NCBI RefSeq assembly: GCF_038502225.1
Contig: NC_091323.1
Location: 25,321,237-25,385,236, forward strand
DNA: 64,000 bases
Origin: Cherax quadricarinatus
Lineage: Eukaryota > Arthropoda > Malacostraca > Decapoda > Parastacidae
Reading direction: 5' to 3'
Below, piece after piece: positions 33,350 to 44,752 of this stretch (positions are counted from its first letter, which is position 1; every line of letters begins with the position of its first letter). The notes below the pieces were generated by a model, which had not been told where the DNA came from, did no database searches, and was given only the letters and a program-made list of their open reading frames with translations. The position numbers were made by a program, and so were the translations under genes.

Positions 33350-33890
33350 TTTTTCTAAGTTTTAAGCAACTTTTCTTGCAGAGCTTGGCCTAACATAAGT
33401 CTTCTCACCTATAATTACACATCTTCTCACCCACGACTACACGCCTTCTCACTCATCACATGTGCTGGTTACAACACTCATACACTCATCTTACAGTACT
33501 TCCAGAATGTCCGTCCTCGCATTGCCAGGGTGAACAAGATCATACTGATGACAGACTGAAGTTCAACACTCACATGACTCAACCGTATGACATAGATCGA
33601 AGCTCAATACTCACGTGACTCAACTGTATGATATAGACTGAAGCTCAACGCTCACATAACTTAACTGGATGTTTGAAAGACAAATATATTTCAATATAAG
33701 GAATGTAAATGAGCTGGGCGATGAGGTAGCGGAGATAAATCCAATACATACATGAACAAATAGATAAGATAAGAGCACTACAATATAGGAAGCAAATGTG
33801 CCAGGCTACCGAAGGTTCCCTGCACGCACAGGTCGGTAAGTAAAACTACACACACTTCTACGCACAAAAATGCACACATACACACATACA
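33350..33890. other. Spacer with a 3-copy ~43-bp repeat
   Basis: 33553-33675 holds three degenerate copies of GACTGAAGCTCAACACTCAC followed by GACTCAACTGTATGA. The rest is unique; no gene. Confidence 0.6.
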
Positions 33891-33894
33891 CTAT

Positions 33895-34275
33895 CCAAAC
33901 CTTTGAAGAAGATTGTAAGAGAACTATCGGAGCATCTGGAGAAGAGAAGATTTATCAGTGAAAAACCAGCACCGATTTAGAACTGGGAAATTCTGTCTTT
34001 CCAACTTTCTGGAATTTTACGACAGTCACAGAGATATAATACAAAAAAGACAGGGGTGGGTGTACTGCATTTTCTTGGATTACAAGAAAGCGTTAAACAC
34101 ATTATCCACCCAGACAATAATCCAGAAAATAGAACAGAGAGGCATAAAAGGTTAAGTCCTCCAATGGATCAGGAAATATTATATGTAAAAAGGCAGGATG
34201 AGACATCAAGATGAGAGTGTAACGAGTGACGTCCCACAAGAGTCAGGTGCAAGAACTGCTACTGCTGGGATGTAT
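33895..34275 (+). pseudogene. Decayed CR1-type RT fragment
   Basis: QHRFRTGKFCLSNFLEFYDS and WVYCIFLDYKKALNTLS correspond to QHGFRDGKSCVTNLLEFYD and WVDCIFLDCKKAFDTVP in the better copy at 29052. An in-frame stop follows near 34155, and later homology (CAAGATGAGAGTGTAACGAG, then GACGTCCCACAAGAGTCAGG) is out of frame. The palm aspartate position reads D. The element is long dead. Confidence 0.75.
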
Positions 34276-34574
34276 CATGACAAACTTATGTATATGTACG
34301 TGTGTGTGTGTATAAAACAGTCACATATATTGCTCAACATTTTAGAAACATAAATATCATCGCTGATTTAGAATATCGTTGCAGATTATATTAAATACAG
34401 GAGAGTAAAATAAATTATGAACCATGAGTGTTGTAGCAAGAGCGAGGTTGCTCGCTACATTCACACTGTGACAAACTCTTGCAAACTAGAATACCAACCA
34501 TCCCTCCTCTTTCTTTTCTGATACAAAAACTTTATTACACTACATTTCTGGTGCTCACTGAAAAGACGTTTTAC
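34276..34574. other. AT-rich spacer, nothing recognised
   Basis: No supported feature. Confidence 0.45.
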
Positions 34575-34832
34575 TACTTTGTTTGTGGATAGCAACGCTC
34601 TTCTTACCGAATAAGGCAAGCGAAAATTTAAGTATGCAATAATTTCGAAAAAATAATTCCGAACCTAACGAAAAAAAAAGCATTGTGTTCGTTTATTATT
34701 AAATTACTGTAAACTTATATAAAATGTATTTAGATGGATTAGGCTAAATTATATAGCGCTTGTTATAAGGTTAGGTAAATTTTCTAAGATTCTTTTGGTA
34801 GAAAATTATTAATTTTTGCATTAACATAAATG

Positions 34833-34835
<3 letters not shown>
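34575..34835. mobile_element. Partial P3 palindrome element, inverted orientation
   Basis: CAACGCTCTTCTTACCGAAT, then AAGGCAAGCGAAAATTT, CGAACCTAACGAAAAAAAAA and GGATTAGGCTAAATTA match the complement of the P3 element. It stops at CATAAATGAA where (TA)n begins, so about one third of the element is missing. Confidence 0.8.

Positions 34836-34908
<73 letters not shown>
34836..34908. repeat. (TA)n microsatellite
   Basis: A pure TA run between a partial and a full P3 element. Confidence 0.97.
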
Positions 34909-34911
<3 letters not shown>

Positions 34912-35292
34912 GTGCCGAATATGTAAAACTGTTCAATTAGCAAGAACTCATTTAAAATTAAGTCCTTTCCTAATTTTTCTCTTATACATTTAAAGATATA
35001 TTTTTTCATTAATGTTAATATAAAAAATTATAATTTTGCACCAGAAGAATCTTAGAAAACTTACCTAACCTTATTATATCAAGAACAATTTATTTTAGCC
35101 TAACCCAGCTAAATATATTTTAGATACGTTTACAATAATTTAATAATAAATAAACACAATGAAATATATTTTTTTCGTTAGATTCAGAATGATTTTTGCG
35201 AAATTATTGCATACACAAATTTTCGCTTGTCCTATATGGCAAGATTAGCGTTGCTATTTAAGTCAAAATAGCAAGTTCTGCCTATTCGGCAC

Positions 35293-35296
<4 letters not shown>
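34909..35296. mobile_element. P3 palindrome element (TCGTGCCGAATA family), full length
   Basis: About 388 bp, with terminal inverted repeats GTCGTGCCGAATA and TATTCGGCACGAC. The interior has near-palindromic AT-rich arms (GTTAGATTCAGAATGATTTT, GCCTAACCCAGCTAAATATA). (TA)n lies on both sides. Other copies are at 46382-46766 and, inverted, at 47291-47670. No coding capacity; MITE-like. The superfamily is unknown. Confidence 0.88.

Positions 35297-35387
<91 letters not shown>
35297..35387. repeat. (TA)n microsatellite
   Basis: A pure TA run on the right side of P3. Confidence 0.97.
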
Positions 35388-35390
<3 letters not shown>

Positions 35391-35980
35391 CTCTGGTAGA
35401 TGGCTTGAGCAATTATAAGATAATGGTAATATAGTAGCATGCAGTTCCAATGTAGGTACCAGTCTGTCTGATCAGATGTGACTTGAGGAACTTCGCAAGT
35501 TCCTTATGAAGACAGACCTGAGTCTCATGTATTTATATTCAGAAAAGCTTTATATGATGGAGAAGCGTTACTGCAGTGTTACCTAAGTGTTACTGCAGTG
35601 TTACCACAGTGTTACTGTAATTTTACGACAACACCAATCTCAATATAATCTGGTACAATACCTTAACTATGCAGGGTTGCCACGCCTTCTAGTAAATAAT
35701 TCCCATCATCGACGCTAGCAGACCCAATACACTGGCTGAAAATCGCTATTAAGCATTAATGTATAGATTGAGCAAGGTAAACAAGTGTGCATCACGAGAG
35801 ACACATACATCACTGGTGGGTTACGTCTCACCTGCCACACCTCTCTTAACAACCTAACCACTGACTAAATTCATATCTAAAATAATAATTGGTATGAATT
35901 ATTTACTATTCGGGGATCGTTTCCTAAATTCATACTGATGTATTCTTATGTATACTGGCTAACATCACTCGAAATATATC
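35388..35980. other. Spacer; short GTTACTGCAGTGTTACC repeats
   Basis: 35570-35640 contains four GTTACTGCAGTGTTAC-like units. Otherwise unique, with no gene. Confidence 0.55.
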
Positions 35981-35984
35981 ACGA

Positions 35985-36260
35985 TCAGCACAAAGAGGAT
36001 AATTTCGGCAACATACGGGAAACAGCCAATCATAAAACAGCATTCAGGAACCTAAACATAGAATGCTTTAGGATACTATACTTAAGACGAGTACACAACC
36101 CAACCTTGCAACCGTTCCTCAAGGAATCACGTGCAAGAGGGCGTTAAGATGCAAACATTTGCAAAGACTGGTTCAGAGACGAGAGGAATGTGAGATACGA
36201 AAAGCTTGAATATTATCTAACGACCCAGAATGAAATGAGTAACAAAATGTTCGCACTGAC
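35985..36260 (+). pseudogene. Decayed CR1-type ORF2 thumb fragment
   Basis: KTAFRNLNIECFRILYLRRV corresponds to RTAFRYLNKESFRTLYTVYV in the 29-kb copy, and MQTFAKTGSETRGM (from 36150) to VQRFATRLVPELRGM in the next segment, in a different frame. Only about 270 bp can be followed. Confidence 0.7.
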
Positions 36261-36386
36261 TATTTTATTATTACAGTCAAAGGTAAGCAGTAAACCCACA
36301 AGGGCCAGACAGCGCTGCCTCACTGCGTATAAAATCCTACTGCATGTGTTATTAACGTATAAGGCAGAGATTGGCTATTCGAAATA

Positions 36387-36514
36387 TGAGGACCAGGGAG
36401 NNNNNNNNNNNNNNNNNNNNNNNNNNNNNNNNNNNNNNNNNNNNNNNNNNNNNNNNNNNNNNNNNNNNNNNNNNNNNNNNNNNNNNNNNNNNNNNNNNNN
36501 TGAGGACCAGGGAG
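36387..36514. other. 100-N assembly gap flanked by identical 14-mers
   Basis: Exactly 100 Ns (36401-36500). TGAGGACCAGGGAG is found immediately left (36387-36400) and immediately right (36501-36514) of the gap. The placeholder length is therefore probably arbitrary and the two contig ends may overlap. Confidence 0.9.
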
Positions 36515-36518
36515 AGAG

Positions 36519-36794
36519 TGACACAGATAAAGTTAAAGACGCAGATAAAGCTAAAGACACAGATAAAGCTAAAGACACAGATAAAGCTAAAGACACAGAT
36601 AAAGCTAAAGACACGGATAAAGCTAAAGACACAGATAAAGCTAAAAACACAGATAAAGCTAAAGACACAGATAAAGCTAAAGACACGGATAAAGCTAAAG
36701 ACACAGATAAAGCTAAAGACACGGATAAAGCTAAAGACACAGATAAAGCTAAAGACACAGATAAAGCTAAAGACACAGATAAAAGTAAAGCTAA
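36519..36794. repeat. 18-bp minisatellite, about 15 copies
   Basis: The unit is GACACAGATAAAGCTAAA with ACGGAT variants. Because 18 is a multiple of three, all six frames stay coherent (plus: DTDKAK). It begins right after the gap, and contig breakage here may be due to the repeat. There is no evidence of a gene. Confidence 0.95.
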
Positions 36795-36994
36795 ACATGG
36801 GTCATAGAGATAAAAAAAAAGTCTAGTCTGAGGAGAGTAAAAAATGCAGTAGTAGTTAAAAGATGAGATGATGGAAGCGATCTTCACTCTCAGCTTCAAC
36901 AGTTAGGTTTAGAAAGTCCGGAAGAATTGGGAAGAAAGAGGAAGGGGACAAGAGCTGTGCTTAACTCTGCAAACACAACACGTGTTGTGGAACC

Positions 36995-39267
36995 GTGTAG
37001 CATAATGCTGTGATGGTCACCACTTACTGCTATCGTACAGCATAATGCTGTCATGGTTATCACTTACCGGTAGCATGCAGCATAATGCTGTGATGGTCAC
37101 CACTTACTGCTATCGTACAGCATAATGTTGTCATGGTTATCACTTACCGGTAGCATGCAGCATAATGCTGTGATGGTCACCACTTACTGCTATCGTACAG
37201 CATAATGTTGTCATGGTTATCACTTACCGGTAGCATGCAGCATAATGCTGTCATGGTCACCACTTACTGCTATCGTACAGCATAATGTTGTCATGGTTAT
37301 CACATACCGGTAGCATGCAGCATAATGCTGTCATGGTCACCACTTACTGCTATCGTACAGCATAATGCTGTCATGGTTATCACTTACCGGTAGCATGCAG
37401 CATAATGCTGTGATGGTCACCACTTACTGCTATCGTACAGCATAATGTTGTCATGGTTATCACTTACCGGTAGCATGCAGCATAATGCTGTCATGGTCAC
37501 CACTTACTGCTATCGTACAGCATAATGCTGTCATGGTTATCACTTACCGGTAGCATGCAGCATAATGCTGTGATGGTCACCACTTACTGCTATCGTACAG
37601 CATAATGTTGTCATGGTTATCACTTACCGGTAGCATGCAGCATAATGCTGTGATGGTCACCACTTACTGCTATCGTACAGCATAATGCTGTCATGGTTAT
37701 CACTTACCGGTAGCATGCAGCATAATGCTGTGATGGTCACCACTTACTGCTATCGTACAGCATAATGTTGTCATGGTTATCACTTACCGGTAGCATGCAG
37801 CATAATGCTGTCATGGTCACCACTTACTGCTATCGTACAGCATAATGTTGTCATGGTTATCACTTACCGGTAGCATGCAGCATAATGCTGTCATGGTCAC
37901 CACTTACTGCTATCGTACAGCATAATGTTGTCATGGTTATCACTTACCGGTAGCATGCAGCATAATGCTGTCATGGTCACCACTTACTGCTATCGTACAG
38001 CATAATGTTGTCATGGTTATCACTTACCGGTAGCATGCAGCATAATGCTGTCATGGTCACCACTTACTGCTATCGTACAGCATAATGCTGTCATGGTTAT
38101 CACTTACCGGTAGCATGCAGCATAATGCTGTGATGGTCACCACTTACTGCTATCGTACAGCATAATGTTGTCATGGTTATCACTTACCGGTAGCATGCAG
38201 CATAATGCTGTGGTCACCACTTACTGCTATCGTACAGCATAATGCTGTCATGGTTATCACTTACCGGTAGCATGCAGCATAATGCTGTGATGGTCACCAC
38301 TTACTGCTATCGTACAGCATAATGTTGTCATGGTTATCACTTACCGGTAGCATGCAGAATAATGCTGTCATGGTCACCACTTACTGCTATCGTACAGCAT
38401 AATGCTGTCATGGTTATCACTTACCGGTAGCATGCAGCATAATGCTGTGATGGTCACCACTTACTGCTATCGTACAGCATAATGTTGTCATGGTTATCAC
38501 TTACCGGTAGCATGCAGCATAATGCTGTGATGGTCACCACTTACTGCTATCGTACAGCATAATGTTGTCATGGTTATCACTTACCGGTAGCATGCAGCAT
38601 AATGCTGTGATGGTCACCACTTACTGCTATCGTACAGCATAATGTTGTCATGGTTATCACTTACCGGTAGCATGCAGCATAATGCTGTCATGGTCACCAC
38701 TTACTGCTATCGTACAGCATAATGCTGTCATGGTTATCACTTACCGGTAGCATGCAGCATAATGCTGTGATGGTCACCACTTACTGCTATCGTACAGCAT
38801 AATGTTGTCATGGTTATCACTTACCGGTAGCATGCAGCATAATGCTGTGATGGTCACCACTTACTGCTATCGTACAGCATAATGCTGTCATGGTTATCAC
38901 TTACCGGTAGCATGCAGCATAATGCTGTGATGGTCACCACTTACTGCTATCGTACAGCATAATGTTGTCATGGTTATCACTTACCGGTAGCATGCAGCAT
39001 AATGCTGTGATGGTCACCACTTACTGCTATCGTACAGCATAATGCTGTCATGGTTATCACTTACCGGTAGCATGCAGCATAATGCTGTGATGGTCACCAC
39101 TTACTGCTATCGTACAGCATAATGTTGTCATGGTTATCACTTACCGGTAGCATGCAGCATAATGCTGTCATGGTCACCACTTACTGCTATCGTACAGCAT
39201 AATGCTGTCATGGTTATCACTTACCGGTAGCATGCAGCATAATGCTGTGATGGTCACCACTTACTGG
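36995..39267. repeat. 80-bp higher-order satellite built of two 40-bp subunits, 28.5 copies
   Basis: Subunit X holds CAGCATAATGCTGTGATGG then TCACCACTTACTGCTATC. Subunit Y holds CAGCATAATGTTGTCATGG then TTATCACTTACCGGTAGC. X and Y alternate strictly and share the CAGCATAATG start. Two diagnostic sites vary (GTGATGG or GTCATGG in X; GTTGTC or GCTGTC in Y). One 3-bp deletion (near 38212), one CAGAAT variant (38356) and one CACATACC variant (37303) are unique. The copies are otherwise identical. Confidence 0.97.

Positions 39268-39769
<502 letters not shown>

Positions 39770-39829
<60 letters not shown>
39770..39829. repeat. (TA)n microsatellite
   Basis: A TA run on the right side of P1. Confidence 0.97.
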
Positions 39830-39832
<3 letters not shown>

Positions 39833-40430
39833 AATGTGTGTTTTTATCTTCGCACTTATTCTTATTCTCTTCTCTTTCCTTTCCCCTCCTTCCCCACTCA
39901 CCTTCCTCCCCCCCCCAATCCTCTATCTTTCCTCTCCCACAACTCTCCCCTTGCGTTCCTTCCTACACTCATCTCTTCTATGTTCCCCTTGTCTTCTTCC
40001 TCTTCCCTCTGCTTCATCTCCGCTTTTCCCCTCTCTTCTTTTTATCCTTTCCTCCCCTTCTTTATCGCTCCGTTCTTCCGCTCTCTTCCATACATCTTCC
40101 CCAACAAACACACGAAGGTCGCGTGGAATCAGAATCTAATCACTGGTCAATTAAAATTAATCCTACAAAATCAGATAATTGCCATCAAGTCACCGGAAAT
40201 AAAAAATGCATTAAAATATATGCGTAAAAACAATTTCATTTGATCATAAAATTAAAAATCAGTCGCTTGAAACCTTCCATCATGGAGTTGGTTCCACAAC
40301 TCGTCAACTTTAATGCGATTTCCAGAAGCCACAATCCTGTCATCCTAGGAGGATACTTTAATAGGGGCACACCAGACCACTGAACAAGTGACGTGAATGT
40401 TATCAATTCAATTGATGTGATAAAGATTGA
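39830..40430. other. Pyrimidine-rich tract then spacer
   Basis: 39840-40100 is strongly CT-rich (CTTTCCTTTCCCCTCC-like). The overlapping forward frames there are low complexity. 40110-40430 is unique, with no gene. Confidence 0.6.
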
Positions 40431-40625
40431 TGGACTGAACACAACATTTCCAGGCTGAGGGACTGAATACCTCAAACTCCTCCTCTTTTTCCACCCTTGT
40501 ATTGGACTGAAGAAGCCACTGTTTGGCGAAATGTTTCTAAAGTAAAGATACCCAAATGTTGCACATGTGTCTCATTCCTCAGCTTGCTGGTTTTCTAGAC
40601 CATTTATCACATCAGCTGAGTTGCT
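40430..40625 (+). mobile_element. Hairpin retroposon F, plus strand
   Basis: GGCTGAGGGACTGAATACCT (40452 onward), then CTGAAGAA, stem GCCA/TGGC, GAAATG (40507-40533), AGTAAAGATACCC and GTTGCACATGTGTCTCATTC, ending near TTCTAGACCATTTATC. Family as at 31468-31640. Confidence 0.75.
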
Positions 40626-40815
40626 AACATTCGCGTCACTTTTTCAGTGTCCCGGTGTGCCTATTAAAGTGTCATCAGTCTTCAACTCAGCTGAAGCAAG
40701 TGCTCATGCAGCCGATATTAGAGAGTATAATCAAGAGCTCTATTGAATTATTCGCCGCTAATCCATCAAATCAGTCAAGCTGGCAATGTGTCACAGATCC
40801 TGTCTGGAGAGCAAT
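40626..40815. other. Spacer, nothing recognised
   Basis: No supported feature. Confidence 0.45.
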
Positions 40816-40819
40816 AAGC

Positions 40820-41165
40820 AACCACAGAACCGATCAAACTAGGCACGATCGATCAGTGATCCGATAAAACTAGTCACAACCATCCACGGAGCCAGCAAAC
40901 TGGGCATTCATGATCAATAACAAAGCCATCGAAGAAGGTATTCACAATCACAGAGCCATGAAAGTAGGTAATCACAATAAATTAGTCATGAAAGTAGGTA
41001 GTCACACTTAATTACATTCATCAAAGTAGGTAGTCACAATCACAGAGCCAGCAAAGTAGTCACAATGAATCACAGTGCCACTAAATTAGGTAGTCACAAT
41101 CAGATAACCAAGAAAAGGTAGTTACAATCACAAAGCCATGAAAGTAGGTAGTCACAATCAATGTT
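40820..41165. repeat. Degenerate ~30-bp minisatellite
   Basis: Units of ATGAAAGTAGGTAGTCACAA followed by TCACAGAGCC, about 11 copies, much diverged at the left end. Confidence 0.75.
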
Positions 41166-41374
41166 GTCCCTGTCTGGACTATTTTCCTGTTGTTGGTATA
41201 TTGGTTAGTATTTTATCTTTCCACTTGTAGATGCCCGCTCGACTCCCACACGATTCCTCTCTCACAACAATCACAATTCCTTTGATATAATATTGATATA
41301 AAATCAACCCCATGATGTAACAATCCATCACTCACCCCGTGATATAACAATGCATAATCCATCACTTAAACAAT

Positions 41375-41382
<8 letters not shown>

Positions 41383-41461
<79 letters not shown>
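41383..41461. repeat. (TA)n microsatellite
   Basis: A TA run just left of a P2-like element. The preceding 200 bp (41170-41380) are unclassified. Confidence 0.95.
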
Positions 41462-41465
<4 letters not shown>

Positions 41466-41471
41466 CGAAAA

Positions 41472-41609
41472 ATATATAGGGAAGTACCACCTCTATAGCT
41501 GGAATGGGGACCCTCATCCTCAGAGAAGACAATAAACGTACCTCAGAGAAAACTCAAGGTTCTCCCCGGAGCTGTTTGAATATTTTCTTCTCCTACCACC
41601 CCCTATATA
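41472..41609. mobile_element. P2-like palindromic element, second copy
   Basis: TATATAGGGAAGTACCACCT on the left and CTCCTACCACCCCCTATATA on the right are inverted. The interior shares GGGGACCCTCATCCTCAGAG and CTCAGAGAAAACTCAAGG with P2 at 9399-9520. Confidence 0.7.
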
Positions 41610-41694
41610 TTTTTTATTCTATGTGAACATTTATTAATAAACAAAATACATTTACAGAAAAAGAACATAAACATGAATACAATGGCACAATGTA

Positions 41695-42411
41695 TCAAAG
41701 ATGATGAATTTCCTCCAGCTCCTCCGAGGCTGGACGTGAGCCAAGTATGCAGCAAGCATTTCCCCTCTGGATGGCGACGCTGAGGCGCTGGAACATGAAA
41801 GTGGCTGCCCTTGGGTCCCTGGTGGTGTCGATGAGTCTGGAACCCAATTCTTTAAGGAAACGTGTGGCATTTTTTCCCCATGATCCCAAGGTCTCTGATC
41901 CCACTGGGACAAATTGATACTGTTGGCTAATGTCCCTGTACTTGCTGATCTTGTACTCCTCCCTGTGGTCAGCAGCTCCTCCCTGTCGCCCCACACTGTG
42001 ATGGATATAGGTGTCAGCCAGTGTGGACACACAGGTATAGTCCCATGCTAAGAGCTTGCCATTCTTCCAAGGATAGATGGTGATCCCGTCGGGGCGGTTT
42101 GCTGGGTTGTGGGTATTGTTTGCTGCAAGTGATCGTGGCTCCCTCTCGGCAGGGCATCCAGCTGTAGCAAGGGTTCTCTTAATGATGTCGTTGACCTCAT
42201 TGTGTCTTGCATGCCAGCCCTTGGTTTTGGAACAGTTAAGACCATGTAGACCGTATTGGTCTGCTTGCACTTCGCCGCAAATACACATATTCTGTGTGAA
42301 TTGGGGCAGCAAGGCGCAGAGCCACTGCAATACGGAGGGTCTTAGGGTCGAGTCGCGTTCCCATTGCCGATATGGGAACTGTTTGGAGGAAGTCCCCGGA
42401 GTGATGTGCAC
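41695..42411 (-). CDS. C-terminal restriction-like endonuclease region of the same LINE
   Basis: An open frame overlapping the RT frame by about 70 bp in another register. It holds [18 protein letters not shown], a CxC-HxxxC metal-binding cluster, then [13 protein letters not shown] and [20 protein letters not shown]. The PD followed by D 15 residues later, next to the Cys/His cluster, matches the PD-(X)n-D nuclease core of R2-group elements. It then has STLAD and ends with a short basic/acidic tail. In this family the nuclease nicks the target for RT priming. The frame is intact, but the protein is separated from RT by the frameshift. Confidence 0.7.
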   Translation of the reverse strand: MHITPGTSSKQFPYRQWERDSTLRPSVLQWLCALLPQFTQNMCICGEVQADQYGLHGLNCSKTKGWHARHNEVNDIIKRTLATAGCPAEREPRSLAANNTHNPANRPDGITIYPWKNGKLLAWDYTCVSTLADTYIHHSVGRQGGAADHREEYKISKYRDISQQYQFVPVGSETLGSWGKNATRFLKELGSRLIDTTRDPRAATFMFQRLSVAIQRGNACCILGSRPASEELEEIHHL

Positions 42412-43481
42412 TCAGCCTGGAGACGGGCAATCTCCCTATCTGATGTTGCAGCCCTGAGCATGTTGGCAAGCACCTTTTCAGCAATTGGGCTATCCCAGCT
42501 TGACTGTTTGTGAGCCAGTGCTGCACTAGGGTTTGGTGCTGGAGCAGCAAGTCTCTCCCATTTGGTGATGGCACTGACATAGCTAGGGTCTTCTATTCCT
42601 GCTGAGTCACTGAGGGTGTCAGGAAGAATTTGTCTTATCAACTCGTTTGATGCAATGGAAGAGGATAGGAAAGCTGGTAGAGCAATCTGGGAAGATCTGC
42701 GTACTCCTAGCCCTCCAAGCCTGACCGGAAGTGAGGCTTGCAACCACTGTCCATCGTCAAGGGAAAGATTCAATACACTCTCTAGCATGGCCTTCAGGAG
42801 AGAGTCATATTCCTTGAGTTTTGGACTGCTGAAGGATGGGGAGCATCTCAGAAAATAGGTAAGTTTTGGGGTTGACAGGCACCTGGTGAGTAGGTAGAAG
42901 GCATCGTGTGTGTCAATGTCTTTCATCCTGCTTTCCATCGTCCGGAGGTCTGAGACTTTTTTTCCTAGGACCAGATCGATGGCACTGGACCCAAGAGGAG
43001 CACCGAGGAGAGTGCTATTGGCTGGATCAATGGCTCGTGCTCCTGGTAAAACGGTACTAATGTTCTGTATCAACTGTTGATTGGTAAAAACTATTTCACA
43101 TTTGGTGGGGTTTAAAGAAAGGCCCAGGCTTTCTCCCATGTCTTTAATTTTACTGATGTCCTCCAGGAGAGATTCTGTTGTGCCAGCTAGGGTACCATCG
43201 TCCAGGAACCAGATATTGAGCTCGCTGGAGAGTGCCTCCGTGACTTCCTTGATGACCAAACAAAATAGAAAGGGGGCGAGAGGGTCCCCCTGTTGTACGC
43301 CCTCACACGAGTCAATTTCATGGTCCCCAAACAATAGTTTGGAAGTCACACTATAACACGATTCTATGAAGGGATAAAGGGAAGGGAAGTTTCTATAAAC
43401 TGCTTGGAGAGCAGCATCCCTTCTGACTGAGTTGAAAGAATTGGCAAAGTCCAATTTGACCAAGGCTTTTTCATAGGACAT
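42342..43481 (-). CDS. Reverse transcriptase of HERO/R2-group-like LINE
   Basis: An open frame of 379 codons with no native start; the homologous reading continues upstream to the (TA)n edge. Palm motif [11 protein letters not shown] (first Asp), [16 protein letters not shown], catalytic box [11 protein letters not shown] with the Asp pair, then [12 protein letters not shown] and GAPLGS, which are typical RT block order. The thumb has [13 protein letters not shown]. The frame ends at 42342 because of an indel near 42411-42420; the protein continues in a second frame. Key RT residues are intact. Truncation at both ends means it is not a working element. Confidence 0.8.
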   Translation of the reverse strand: MSYEKALVKLDFANSFNSVRRDAALQAVYRNFPSLYPFIESCYSVTSKLLFGDHEIDSCEGVQQGDPLAPFLFCLVIKEVTEALSSELNIWFLDDGTLAGTTESLLEDISKIKDMGESLGLSLNPTKCEIVFTNQQLIQNISTVLPGARAIDPANSTLLGAPLGSSAIDLVLGKKVSDLRTMESRMKDIDTHDAFYLLTRCLSTPKLTYFLRCSPSFSSPKLKEYDSLLKAMLESVLNLSLDDGQWLQASLPVRLGGLGVRRSSQIALPAFLSSSIASNELIRQILPDTLSDSAGIEDPSYVSAITKWERLAAPAPNPSAALAHKQSSWDSPIAEKVLANMLRAATSDREIARLQAECTSLRGLPPNSSHIGNGNATRP

Positions 43482-43503
43482 GTTTTTGATATATACTCGT
43501 GCT

Positions 43504-43819
<316 letters not shown>

Positions 43820-43822
<3 letters not shown>

Positions 43823-44752
43823 CATCTATCCTCCAATAGCTGTTTATATCTTACCCTAACTGCCTCCTCTTTTAGTTTATAAACCTTCACCTCTCTCTTC
43901 CCTGATGCTTCTATTCTCCTTGTATCCCATCTACCTTTTACTCTCAGTGTAGCTACAACTAGAAAGTGATCTGATATATCTGTGGCCCCTCTATAAACAT
44001 GTACATCCTGAAGTCTACTCAACAGTCTTTTATCTACCAATACATAATCCAACAAACTACTGTCATTTCGCCCTACATCATATCGTGTATACTTATTTAT
44101 CCTCTTTTTCTTAAAATATGTATTACCTATAACTAAACCCCTTTCTATACAAAGTTCAATCAAAGGGCTCCCATTATCATTTACACCTGGCACCCCAAAC
44201 TTACCTACCACACCCTCTCTAAAAGTTTCTCCCACTTTAGCATTCAAGTCCCCTACCACAATTACTCTCTCACTTGGTTCAAAGGCTCCTATACATTCAC
44301 TTAACATCTCCCAAAATCTCTCTCTCTCCTCTGCATTCCTCTCTTCTCCAGGTGCATACACGCTTATTATGACCCACTTCTCGCATCCAACCTTTACTTT
44401 AATCCACATAATTCTTGAATTTACACATTCATATTCTCTTTTCTCCTTCCATAACTGATCATTTAACATTACTGCTACCCCTTCCTTTGCTCTAACTCTC
44501 TCAGATACTCCAGATTTAATCCCATTTATTTCCCCCCACTGAAACTCTCCTACCCCCTTCAGCTTTGTTTCGCTTAGGGCCAGGACATCCAACTTCTTTT
44601 CATTCATAACATCAGCAATCATCTGTTTCTTGTCATCCGCACTACATCCACGCACATTTAAGCAACCCAGTTTTATAAAGTTTTTCTTCTTCTCTTTTTT
44701 AGTAATTGTATACAGGAGAAGGGGTTACTAGCCCATTGCTCCCGGCATTTTA
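43820..44752 (-). mobile_element. 5' half (endonuclease part) of RTE-like LINE copy C, inverted
   Basis: Leader plus endonuclease of the LINE whose RT half lies next to it in the opposite direction. On the minus strand the leader contains ATGCCGGGAGCAATGGGCTA, a tiny MPGAMG frame, about 90 bp before the endonuclease. The 3' side of this half stops at the (TA)n. See 44752-46300 for the RT half. Confidence 0.88.
43827..44655 (-). CDS. Apurinic-type endonuclease domain of RTE-like LINE
   Basis: An exonuclease-endonuclease-phosphatase fold endonuclease that nicks target DNA to start target-primed reverse transcription. The domain, about 275 residues, starts within LNVRGCS (the Asn of the first motif) and contains [10 protein letters not shown] (metal-binding Glu), the [11 protein letters not shown]sp/Asn pair, [21 protein letters not shown] and finally [11 protein letters not shown] with the SDH catalytic dyad. 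All expected residues are present and there are no internal stops. No clear ATG precedes it in frame; the natural start may lie upstream or use reinitiation. After [11 protein letters not shown] the frame runs into (TA)n. Confidence 0.85.

Noticed and set aside
34575..35387. Full P3 element nested inside the partial P3
   Set aside because: If nested, the missing third of the partial copy should reappear after 35387; the sequence there (TTGTCTCTGGTAGATGG) does not match.
36519..36794. Repetitive DTDKAK-type protein, 150-200 codons
   Set aside because: An 18-bp minisatellite keeps all six frames open. The reading on the left passes through the N gap, so the frame joining it to unique sequence is not real.
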